From Coix lacryma-jobi var. lacryma-jobi (Eukaryota > Streptophyta > Magnoliopsida > Poales > Poaceae), in NCBI GenBank assembly GCA_009763385.1, contig CM019822.1, positions 10,820,127-10,884,126 on the forward strand: a stretch of 64,000 nucleotides of DNA. Reading direction: 5' to 3'. A program made the translations under genes and the position numbers. Under the pieces are notes generated by a model. It ran no database searches and had not been told where the DNA came from. It was given only the letters and a program-made list of their open reading frames with translations. Positions 54,920 through 64,000 of the stretch are shown piece after piece. Numbering within the stretch: the stretch's first letter is position 1; every line of letters starts with the position of its first letter.

Positions 54920-55417
54920 GTGCACAAGTCGCAACAACTTTGCAAATGGAAATCCAATCATCCTGGGCGCTCAGCCACTGCATCGCAGATGATGCCGAAT
55001 TGACAGATCTGGCATTTTAGTAGCGTATATAATTGTACGCGCAGTGGCTGATCTTACTCCTACCGAGATGCATGGCAATGTCGCAGAAAAAAAAAATTCC
55101 CCTCCGAGGTTCGTAGGCCAAAGTTCTGATATAGCCGCTCGACTGCTTGATCCGATGCTGTAGTCTCTCACGCCGATACGGATAATCCTGGTTACTTCCA
55201 GCCTATCACACCCACCAGGACGGCAGGACCAGGAGCCGCTTCCCGGCGGGCACACTGATCGGCGGGCAATGATTCCGCCCACCCGTTGAACGCGGCCAGG
55301 GACTCCACCAAGACACGGGCACGGGCACGAGTCCACGACTCCCAACCGAAACGCGCGAGTTATTACGCTTTATGCGCGGACACGGCGCCACCCTCCCGTG
55401 AGATCGTGACCCGAATA
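54920..55417. other. Unassigned host DNA
   Basis: About 500 bases with no convincing gene. It includes an A9-type run near 55087 and a C/G-rich part around 55200-55390. It could be upstream DNA of the GLOX-like gene. Confidence 0.4.
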
Positions 55418-55640
55418 TAGTTGTCCAACCGGCCAGCCCGGCCTGGCCCGGCACGGGCCCGTGCCAGGCACGGCCCGATGAGGTCGGGCCGGCATGGCAC
55501 GTCGGGCCGCTCGGGCCGTGCCTGCTAGGGCCACGGGTCTGGCCAACGGCCCAAGCACGGCCTGTCGGGCCACTTTTCGTGTCGGGCTGCCCGAAAAGCA
55601 CGTCACCACTAGCAAGCTGGGCCAGCCCGAGGCTCATAGG
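55418..55640. mobile_element. Possible hAT-type element end (GC-rich subterminal repeats)
   Basis: From TAGTTGTCCAACCGG onward the sequence is packed with GGCCCGG, GCACGG and CGGGCC words in both orientations, including the perfect palindrome GGCACGGGCCCGTGCC near 55450. Grass hAT elements often have such ends. No second terminus or duplication was found. Confidence 0.4.
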
Positions 55641-55788
55641 GCAGAGAGAGGGAGGGGGAAGGGAGCAAGGTCGCCGCCGCCGGCCGCCGCTTTGCTCGAA
55701 GTCGACCGCCGCGTCGGACGTGGCTGCACGGAGCACGTGGTGCACACGCCCGCCATCACCGGTGCACACGGTCGTTGTGCTCCATGCC

Positions 55789-56982
55789 TGTCGGGGGAAC
55801 ACCAAAGGGGTACCCCCAATCAACGCAAAACAAATAGGTTAAACCTAGAACACCAATTAATAACAAACCTAGCAAGTCTAATCTTCTAAAAAGCCAACCC
55901 CTCGAGGCCTACAACGTCGGCCCATCACCGGGGAGCCCGGGCCCGCCAAAGCCTTACTGTCCGCATCATGGCAGCCTACCCCTCGAGCCCCGGCACATAG
56001 GCCTCGAACCCACTATAGCCGTGCACCGCTCCTCGAGACCCCGCGCGGGGACCTCGAGCCTCTCTAGTACGGTAACCTATCCCTCGAAGACACATCATGC
56101 CACCCTCGAGCAGCACCAGACATCGGATGCCAATCTCATACTACGCATTTAATGCGTCCACCTACTCCGGTCACGTCCTCTGGTACACGACGTGCGCCAC
56201 AGTGAACCAGGGCAGAGTCAAATCTCGTTTTCACCACAAGCATGGGCAAAAAAGGCACAAGTACAGCACTGTTCGGCCATACCCTGCACTGTTGCACGCT
56301 CGAGTCACGACTCGAGGCCTGGCTACCTGCTGTGCGATCGGGTTTCCCGGGACTTGCCCATACTTGCGGGGACTCGAGCCCCCCGTAGGCACCACCTCGA
56401 GGCCGGCCCTGCGCCCCTCGAGCCGTGACCGCTTTCATGCTATTGGAGGACAGGTACCCCAAGACCCGGAGGGACTCTGCCACGTCCTGTACGAGCCGGA
56501 ATGGGCGCTGCACGGCGTCCACGTCGCCACGCCTCCACGTCAACGCCCGGGATGGAAGCCACGCTTCAAGGACGACTCAACAGCAACCCACACGTCGACT
56601 CCTGTGACCCTGACAAGACAGGATTCCTACCCCTCGTCGTATTGGGCGTCGTACATGTTCTCCTGTCACCCTGGCCTCCTCTTGGTCTATAAAAGAGGGC
56701 ACCAGGGCCCTTCACGCGCAAGTCTACGAGACAGAACACGAGCACCCGGTCACGCACCACACACACGAGTCCGGACTCCGGTCCACGTTCATTGAGCTTG
56801 TATTGCCCATGTACAAGCACTTAGGTGCAAGTAATACAAGAACCTCCTCCCCCTGCTGGACGTAGGGTCTTCTTTGCCCGAACCAGGATAAATCCTTGTG
56901 TCATCTTGCATCACCATCCAGGAAGAGAGCACGTGAACATAATTACTAGTTGGTGTCATACCCCCGGGGTAGAAACACCGAC
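55789..56982 (+). repeat. 5' LTR of G2
   Basis: 1194 bp, TGTCGGGGGAAC ... AAACACCGACA. Rich in CCTCGAG words. TATA box at 56688-56695, homologous to the LTR at 52259-53495. Confidence 0.95.
56688..56695 (+). promoter_or_regulatory. TATA box of G2 LTR
   Basis: TATAAAAG about 290 bases before the LTR end, conserved in G1. Confidence 0.65.
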
Positions 56983-56984
56983 AG

Positions 56985-56997
56985 TTGGCGCGCCAGG
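56985..56997 (+). other. Primer binding site region of G2
   Basis: TTGGCGCGCCAGG begins two bases after the LTR. The tRNA was not identified by eye. Confidence 0.6.
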
Positions 56998-57040
56998 TAG
57001 GGGCCTCGCGTGTCCGAGTCGGTTTCTCGTTGTTTCCTGG

Positions 57041-59425
57041 ATGGCCTCTTCCGCTCCTTCGTTCTCTGCTGGTGCCGTCATCTGGTTCGGGAGCCTCGAG
57101 TTCCTGGCCACCGGCAGCGGCAACGAGCTGACCCTGCTCTCCATGGAGGGCCCGAGCGGAGGGCGTGTCACACCACCCCGTGCGGGAGGCGTGGCGCGTC
57201 GCCCGCACCACCACGTGTCGCCACCTCGTGAGCGGCGCCGTCGTCACCATCGTCGCCAGGCACAGGCGGTGCCCGCGGCGTACACCCACTACCCCGCGGC
57301 CGGCGCGGGGTCCCCGAGGAGGAACCTGCCCGGCGCACGGCTGGAGACTTCTAGGGCGCGCGCGCACTCTCCCAGCGAGTTCGCGTTCGTCATGCGCACG
57401 GACCGGGAGCCTGGCCAGAGGCCCCCGAGCCATGCTCCGTCGGCACCACCTGGCTTCCTTCCGCACAGGGTGTACCGCGCTCGACGCCAGCGGTACCCGT
57501 TCGGCCTCAACAACTCCGCAGCTGTCTACGCCCACCACCTCGATGAGCGCCGTCGGAACCAAGCGGCGGCGGAGCAGGAGGAACGTCTGGGCGTGCTCCT
57601 ACGCGCCACCGCCGACCTGGAGATCGTCTACCCCGCGCACGTCGACCGCAGCTTCTCACGAGTCGTCGAGCCACCCCGGCGAGCCACCATTGGAGAGTGG
57701 CACCGCGAGCTGCAGTCCCAGCACGAGCCAAGGCGGCGCGACGTCAACAGCTCCGACTCCGACGAATACGACTACCACGACCCTGACCTCTGGGATCCCA
57801 CCAGGGAGTGCTTCCAGCTCGAGGGGGTCGTGGACGATGCCGAGGACGACGGCGACGACGACACCAGGCCGGCGCTCAACCTCGAAGAGCCCGGAGACGT
57901 GGCTGCGGCAGGCGGATCACGCGTTCAGGGGAGGAACGAACCCCCGGCACCGGCTGCACCATCTCAGCACAGCGACGACCAGGCGGCGCAGCTCGCGCAG
58001 CTGCGGGAGGCCATCGCCAAGGCTGAGGAGGACCGACAACGCCTGCTGCAGCTCGAGAAAACCCTAGTGCAGGAACAAGCCCAGCCTCGAGGCGCCGGTG
58101 TTCGTGGCCGCGCTCGAGAGGTCCATCGGCAGATCCTCGAGGACGGGGCACCAGCACGCACCGAGGTGCGTTTCCCGCGAGCCGGGCAGAACGTCCGTGA
58201 TCTACCCACCGTCTCCAACCCTGACGCCAGGCGCATGCTCGGAGAAATGAAGAACCTCCTCGAGACAGCCGTTGTGCAGCAGGCCGAGAGCTCAGCCTCG
58301 CGCCGCCGCGGGGCGGCCTCGGGGAAGCCAGCAGACGCGCCCCGCAACGAGCGTGAGATGTCCGTCCACCAGCCGGACGCCCCTCGAGCCAGGCCAGTCC
58401 GAGAGCGGATCGTCGACAACCGGCCACCTCGAGACCCCGATGACGCGCGCGATGAGCCCCCGGCACCGGGTGCATCACCTCAGCGCAACGACGACCAGGC
58501 GGCGCAGCTCGCGCGGCTGCGGGAGGCGATCACCAAGGCCGAGGAAGGAGTGCTTCAATGCCGGCGCGATGCTAGCCGCCGGTGCAAGGACAAAGGGGTC
58601 GAGGAGCATGGCTATAGTGCTCATCGAGAGGGGCGCTACGACAGTGACGAAGACCGGCAAACCCTCGAGCCCTCGGGCCCCAGGGTCTTCAGCCGGGCCA
58701 TCCGCACCTCGACCCTCCCCGATCGCTTCCGACCACCGACCAACATCGTGAAGTATGACGGGGAGGTCGAGCCCAAGCTATGGCTCTCTGACTTCCGCCT
58801 GGGCTGCCAACTGGGCGGGGCGAAGAACGACGACCGCGCGATTATACGCTAGCTCCCACTCTACCTCTCGGACACCGCCCGTCGGTGGCTCGAGGGGCTC
58901 CCGCCACATCAGATCCGCGACTGGGCCGACCTAGTCAGGGTCTTCGACGGGAACTTCAAGGGGACTTGCGTGCGCCCAGGCAACCCCTGGGATCTACGAC
59001 ATTGCAGGCAGACAGCGGACGAGCCCCTCCGTGACTTCGCCCGACGATTCTCGAAGCAGCGCCTCGAGCTCCCCCACGTGCCTGATGAGGATGTCATCTC
59101 GACGTTCCTCGCAGGCACGACGTGCCAAGAGCTATTCCATGAGCTAGGGCGCTACCGTCCCAAGACGGTCGAGGATCTGATGAACCGTGTCACCAGCTTT
59201 GCCTCAGGCGACGAGGCAGTGGGGGCCTTCTTTGGCCGCTCCACGGACAAAGGCAAGGCGACGGCCGCACCGGAGGGCTCGAGCAAGGGCAACAACGTCA
59301 AGAACCGCAACAACAACAACAAAAAGAAAAAGAACAAAGGCAAAGGTCAAAAGGCGAAGCGCGACGCCGATGACGACGACGATGAAGAAACGCTCGTGGG
59401 CGCCCTCGAGCATAAGAAGCCTTGA
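57041..59425 (+). pseudogene. gag: G2 gag (two stops)
   Basis: The ATG at 57041 lies 58 bases after the LTR (MASSAPSFSAGAVIWFGSLEFL). An upstream in-frame ATG at 56825 is inside the LTR and not conserved as coding. The frame runs to a TAG at 58850-58852, where G1 has CAG, and continues in the same frame through the capsid domain (LSDTARRWLEGLPPHQIRDWADLVRVFD ... RDFARRFSKQRLELPHVPDEDVIS) and a basic Asn/Lys/Asp-rich segment to a TGA at 59423-59425 (CGA in G1). It contains a coiled-coil segment twice (57937-58040 and 58452-58550); G1 has it once. Confidence 0.92.
58452..58550 (+). repeat. Segmental duplication within G2 gag
   Basis: About 95 bases near-identical to 57937-58032 (GAGCCCCCGGCACCG ... 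GATGACCAGGCGGCGCAG type sequence, encoding DDQAAQLARLREAITKAEE). The corresponding place in G1 (about 46985-47010) has no such insert. Confidence 0.8.
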
Positions 59426-60421
59426 GGCCCCCCTGACGGGGCAGTTTTCGACAAAATGCTCGAGGACCCCTGCCCGTATCACAAGGGTGCTGTGAATCAC
59501 AAGTTGAAGGACTGCCGACTGATGAAGGGCTTCTACTCCAAGCTCGGTGACAAGAAGGAGGACGCGCCTAAGGGCAAGGACAACAATCGACGCGACGACG
59601 GGGACGCGGACTTCCCCCCGGTGCGCGACTGCTTCATGATCTACGGGGGCCCGACCGTCGGGCTCTCGGCTCGAGAGAGAAAGAAGGAGCGCCGGGAGGT
59701 CTTTGCACTCCGCCACGACGCCCCCCGGTACCTCGACTGGTCTGATGCGCCGATCACGTTCGACCGTGATGACCATCCGGATCATGTCGTAAATCCGGGA
59801 GCATACCCTCTTGTCGTCGACCCCATCATCGTCGATGTACGGTTCTCCAAGGTGTTGATGGATGGGGGCTCGAGCCTCAACATCATATACCTCGAGACCC
59901 TCGACCTCCTGGGGATTTTGAGGGACCAGCTCCGACCCAGCATTGGGGGGTTCCACGGAGTCGTACCAGGGAAGAAGGCACACCCCCTCGGGTGCATCAA
60001 CCTGCCTGTCTGCTTTGGCACGCCGGCCAACTTCCGCCGGGAGACGCTCACCTTCAAGGTGGTCGGGTTCCAAGGGACCTACCACGTCATCATCGGCAGG
60101 CCCGGCTACGCCAAGTTCATGGCGGTCCCCAACTACACGTACTTGAAGCTCAAGATGCCGGGGCCGAAAGGGGTCATCACCGTTGACACCTCCTACGAGC
60201 ACGCGTACCACTGCGACGTAGAATGCGTCGAGCGTGGAGAGGCAAACGTCCAACTCGACTCGCTCGAGACCCTGGCTGCCCTGGCCACCGAGGAGGCCCC
60301 TGAAGCAAAGCGCCACGCTGGCACCTTCGAGCCGGCGGAGCACACCAAGCAGATACCCGTCGACCCGACCTCGACCAATGGCAAGACGCTGGCCATCAGC
60401 GCCAGCCTCGAGCCTAAATAG
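59426..60421 (+). pseudogene. pol: G2 gag end and protease
   Basis: In frame with gag after its TGA. Zinc motif CPYHKGAVNHKLKDC (about 59466-59510), then VGLSARERKKERREVFALRHDAPRYLDWSDAPITFDRDDHPDH, then protease with the active site in VLMDGGSSLNIIYLETL (59852-59900; the usual D-T/S-G triad is D-G-G here, as in other Tat elements) and the flap/IIGRPGYAKF region. It ends in TAG at 60419-60421. G1 has TAG at the identical codon (25397-25399). Confidence 0.9.
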
Positions 60422-62051
60422 GAAGCAGTGCTCGTCGACTTTCTCAGCGCGAACATCGACATGTTTGCGTGGAGCCCCTCGGACATGCCAGGCATACCGA
60501 GGGTAGTCACCGAGCATGCCTTGGAGATCCAGGCCAGGTCCAGACCGATGAGGCAACGCCTGCGCCGCTTCGACGAGGAGAAGCGCAGGATCATCGGTGA
60601 GGAGGTGCACAAGCTTTTGGCGGCTGGATTCCTTAAGGAGGTATTTCACCCGGAGTGGTTAGCTAACCCTGTACTAGTCAAGAAATAGAATGGAAAAATG
60701 CGGATGTGTGTAGATTACACTGGTCTGAATAAAGCATGCCCGAAAGTTCCATTTCCTTTACCTAGAATTGATCAGATTGTCGATTCCACTGCAGGGTGTG
60801 AAGTATTCCGGCTACCACCAGATTAAGATGAAAGAATCCGACGAACTCGCTACCTCTTTTGTTACGCCTTTTGGTATGTATTGCTATGTTACAATGCCCT
60901 TCGGCCTTCGAAACGCCGGGGCAACGTATCAGCGTTGCATGCAGCATATCTTTGGCGAACACATAGGCAAAACCATTGAGGCCTACGTCGATGACATCGT
61001 GGTTAAGACCAACAAAGTCGGGGACCTCATCAGCGATCTCGAGACCACGTTCGAGTGCCTCCGGGCCAAGAATGTGAAACTCAACCCCGAGAAATGTGTC
61101 TTTGGTGTGCCTCAGGGCATGCTACTTGGCTACATTGTCTCACAGCGGGGGATCGAGGCCAACCCCGAAAAGATCTCAGCAGTCACGAGGATGGGCCCAA
61201 TCCGAGACCTCAAGGGCGTACAGAAAGTGATGGGTTGTCTAGCCGCTCTCAGCAGGTTCATCTCGAGGCTAGGGGAAAAGGCGCTACCCCTCTACCGCCT
61301 GCTGAAGAAAACGGAGCACTTTGCGTGGACCATCGAAGCCGAGGTGGCCCAAACCAAGTTGAAGGGATTGCTGACTTCCGCGCCAATTCTCGTACCACCA
61401 CGACCAGCCCAGGGTGACGATCCCCCCGAGCCTCTCCTCCTCTACGTGGCCGCAACCACCCAGGTGGTCAGCGTGGTCGTAGCCGTCGAAAAACACGAGG
61501 AGGGTCACGCGTTACCAGTCCAACGGCTGGTGTACTTCATCAGTGAGGTGCTCTTCGAGGCCAAGGTCCGGTACCCGCACATCTAGAAGCTGCTCTAAAG
61601 CATTATCATCACGAGGCGCAAGCTCCAGCACTACTTCCTCGCTCATCCCGTAACGGTGGTATCATCCTTCCCCCTCGGAGAAATTATCAACAATCGGGAG
61701 GCCACGGGGCGCATTGCCAAATGGTCTGCCGAGCTAATGGGGGAAGTTATCACCTACGCTCCACGAAAAGCCATCAAGTCGCAAGCGTTGGCGGACTTCG
61801 TTGCTGAATGGACCGACACCCAGCTCCCGCCGGCGCAAATCCAAGCCGAGCTCTGGACTATGTACTTCGACGGGTCCCTCATGAAGACAGGGGCAGGCGC
61901 GGGCCTGCTCTTCGTCTCACCCCTCGGAGTCCACATACGCTACCTGCTGCGTCTGCACTTCCCCGCCTCCAACAACGTCGCTGAGTACGAGGCCCTCGTC
62001 AACGGGCTGCGTATCGCCCTTGAGCTTGGGGTCCGACGCCTCGACGTTTGA
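60422..62051 (+). pseudogene. pol: G2 reverse transcriptase and RNase H (stops and 20-bp deletion)
   Basis: Starts EAVLVDFLSANIDMFAWSPSDMPGIP in frame after the amber codon. Breaks: TAG at 60686-60688 (AAG in G1); loss of 20 bases at about 60802 in the RT palm, flanked by GTA in G1, which shifts the frame; TAG at 61584-61586 and TAA at 61596-61598; TGA at 62049-62051 (CGA in G1). Catalytic AYVDDIVVKT is at 60981-61010. The connection/RNase H region (LLLYVAATTQVVSVVVAVE) is followed by the second RNase H (MYFDGSLMKTGAGAG ... NNVAEYEALVNGLRIALELG). Confidence 0.92.
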
Positions 62052-63680
62052 GGGGACTCGCAGCTCATCATCAACCAGGTCATGAAGGCCTCAAGCTGCA
62101 TCGACCCCAAGATGGAAGCATACTGCGGAGAAGTGCGCAAGCTAGAAGACAAGTTCTACGTCCTCGAGCTCAACCACATCGCTCGAAAGTACAACGAGGC
62201 CGCAGACGAGCTGGCTAAGTTAGCATCCACGCGTGGCACCGTCCCATCAGACGTCTTCTCGAGGGAAGTTCTCGAGCCATCCGTCAAGATCGGCCCAGGG
62301 GCTGGCCCCTCGACGCCACCCCTCGAGCCGGACACAGGGGCTCGACCCTCAACGCCACCCCTCGAGAATGACCCCTCGACATCCGCTGAGGCAATGCAGA
62401 TCGACGCACCCGCCACTTCTTCATCACGACCCCTCGACTGGCGGACGCCCTTCCTCGACTACCTGACACAAGGCGTGCTACCAGAAGACAAGACGGAGGC
62501 CCGACGCATCGCTCGAAGGGCCAAGACCTATGTCATCTACGGCGACGAACGAGAGCTGCACCGATGAAGCCCATCAGGAATCCTTCAGCGATGCATCCCC
62601 CTCGAGGAAGGACGCAGCCTCCTCGATGACATGCACTCGGGGGCTTCCGGCCATCACGCAGCGCCAAGGACCTTGGTGGGGAACGCCTTCTGCCAAGGCT
62701 TCTACTGGCCAACCGCTATTGGAGATGCCAAGCGCCTGGTTCGAGCTTGCCAAGGGTGTCAGTTCTACGCCAAGCAAACGCACCAGCCCGCGCACGCCCT
62801 GCAGATGATCCCCATCACTTGGCCGTTTGCCATCTGGGGGCTCGATCTCGTGGGTCCCCTCAAGATGACAACTGGAAAGTGCACGCATGTGCTCGTCGCC
62901 ATCGACAAATTCACCAAGTGGATCGAGGCTAAGCCTATAGGCGACCCCACCTCCGAGAAGGCCATCGAGTTCATCGCCGACATCATGTACCGGTTTGGGG
63001 TGCCTAACGTCATCATCACCGACAACGGCACACAGTTCACAGGCAAAAAGTTCATCAACTTCTGCGACGACAACAACATCCGCGTGAACTGGGCCTCGGT
63101 CGCGTACCCTCAATGCAACGCGCAGGTCGAGCGCGCCAACGGCATGATTCTCCACGGGCTGAAGCCGAGGCTGTTCAAGACCCTCAAGAACTTCGGAAAG
63201 GGGTGGGCTGCCGAGCTCCCCTCGGTGCTGTGGGACCTCAGGACTACGCCGAGTCGAGCCACCGGGTTCACTCCGTTCTTCCTAACCTACGGCGCCGAGG
63301 CTGTCTTGCCTACAGGCCTCGAGTACGGCTCCCCTCGACTTCAATCCTACAATGAGCAAACCAGCGACGAGAGGCTTGCAAACGCCAAGGACCAACTCGA
63401 GGAGGCTCGAGGCGTGGCGCTCATCAACTCCGCGTGCTACCAGCAAACACTTCGACGCTACCACGACAAGCACGTGCACAAGAGGGACCTGGCGGTGGGG
63501 GACCTCGTGCTTCGACGTCTACAAGATAATCGAGGGCACCACAAGCTCACCCCTCCATGGGAGGGCCCATACACCATAGCTGAGGTGCTCAAGCCAGGAA
63601 CATACAAGCTCTACGACGACCAAGGCAGGATCCTGGCGAACGCGTGGAACATTTCTCAGCTACGTCGCTTCTACCCTTAA
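62052..63680 (+). pseudogene. pol: G2 second RNase H end and integrase
   Basis: The RNase H C-terminus and a linker run to a TGA at 62565-62567 (CGA in G1). Integrase then stays open from there to TAA 63678-63680. Zinc finger HSGASGHH ... CQGC, catalytic Asp in GLDLVGPLKM (about 62840), Asp in IITDNGTQFTGKKF (about 63013), Glu in AQVERANGMILHG (about 63123), and a C-terminal domain DLVLRRLQDNRGHHKLTPPWEGPYTIAEVLKPGTYKL. There is no chromodomain, as expected for Tat. This is the best preserved frame of the two G elements. Confidence 0.92.
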
Positions 63681-64000
63681 GGGCCTCGAGGCCTTGTTCA
63701 TTTTGTTGCTCTGTACAAACACATTGAATATGAATGAGCAAACCCGTGCACCATCTTTCATATTACTTAGCAACTTAAGGTAGCCTCGACCCTGTCTTGC
63801 TCTGGGTCGAGCCTCCCTCGGGGGCTTACAGGGGGGAACCCCCTCCCCAGACTCTGAAAAAAGCGCGTTTTCTTTTCAAAAAATTCGACCCTCGTCTCGA
63901 TTCGCACCTCTAACATACTAGCAGTGTCTAAATCCGTAAATACCCCGAGCCTCCAAGAGTCGAGGGGCGTCGACGTAGACGGCCACCTACGCCTCCGGGC
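63681..64000 (+). other. G2 3' non-coding region (to window edge)
   Basis: Matches the reverse complement of 5805-6163 in G1. The antisense coiled-coil ORF would follow off-window. Confidence 0.85.

Larger units (their letters stand above)
55789..64000 (+). mobile_element. G2: second Tat/RIRE2-like element, uninterrupted, 3' end off-window
   Basis: Same family as G1 in the opposite orientation, the two 5' LTRs facing away from each other across 2.3 kb of host DNA. Holds LTR, primer site, gag, protease, RT, two RNase H domains, integrase and the start of the 3' region. No other element is inserted, so it shows the original sequence at each G1 insertion site. Coding is broken by at least eight stops and a 20-bp deletion. 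The left flank (would-be duplication) is ATGCC. Confidence 0.95.

Noticed and set aside
55640..55788. Another exon of the GLOX-like gene (an HNDRV-like string on the minus strand)
   Set aside because: The match is five residues long and quickly meets a stop; not enough support.
59204..60649. 481-codon minus-strand frame opposite G2 gag/protease
   Set aside because: A shadow of the GC-rich coding strand; the plus strand has clear protease and Gag motifs, and a similar shadow occurs opposite G1 (25565-26539).

Overview
This is plant nuclear DNA, almost certainly from a large-genome grass. It consists of nested LTR retrotransposons with grass-type families (SIRE/Maximus-like Ty1-copia, Tat/RIRE2-like and Tekay-like Ty3-gypsy), Tourist-like MITEs, and one fragment of a glyoxal-oxidase-like plant gene. 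I cannot name the species. I see no tRNA or rRNA gene, no CRISPR array and no intact host gene.

Layout. (A) 1-4279: 3' part of a copia element (RT, RNase H, 3' LTR). It sits inside a Tekay-like LTR fragment (4280-4526), which is itself inserted in G1. (G1) 4527-53495: one old Tat-type gypsy element on the minus strand, split by five insertions within the window. The four whole ones have matching 5-bp target duplications: solo LTR S1 (6303-10527, GCTTG), copia element B (10571-22288, ACGAG), full-length chromovirus T (26585-42049, CGGCC) and solo LTR S2 (42295-46560, CGTAG). A fifth whole insertion, solo LTR S3 (47529-51297, GGTTC), brings the complete ones to five, besides the left-edge fragment. 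G1 ends at its 5' LTR (52259-53495). (Host gap) 53496-55788: GLOX-like exon fragment, nested MITEs and a possible hAT end. (G2) 55789-64000: a second copy of the G1 family on the plus strand, not interrupted. It serves as an empty-site reference for every insertion into G1.

G1, G2 and T are broken by stops, indels or insertions. Element B is young: I found about four transitions and one C-run indel between its 2.35-kb LTRs. It has an intact 705-codon gag but no protease, integrase or RT, so it must have been mobilised in trans.

The most interesting signal is in T. Upstream of gag it carries an extra ORF whose N-terminus matches the histone H3 tail: ARTK in one frame, then ARKSTGGKA in another, one base short of the H3 spacing. 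T's polyprotein also ends in an integrase chromodomain, a fold that typically reads H3 tails. A good 3' splice site lies directly before this ORF's ATG, and a consensus 5' splice site lies in T's 5' LTR beside a hairpin conserved in all five hairpin-region copies of Tekay-type LTRs here. Other notable signals are near-palindromic 11-mers (CGGYRGTRCCG) clustered in copia LTR promoters and elsewhere in B, a spliced antisense coiled-coil ORF in G1, and an amber codon shared by G1 and G2 between protease and RT.
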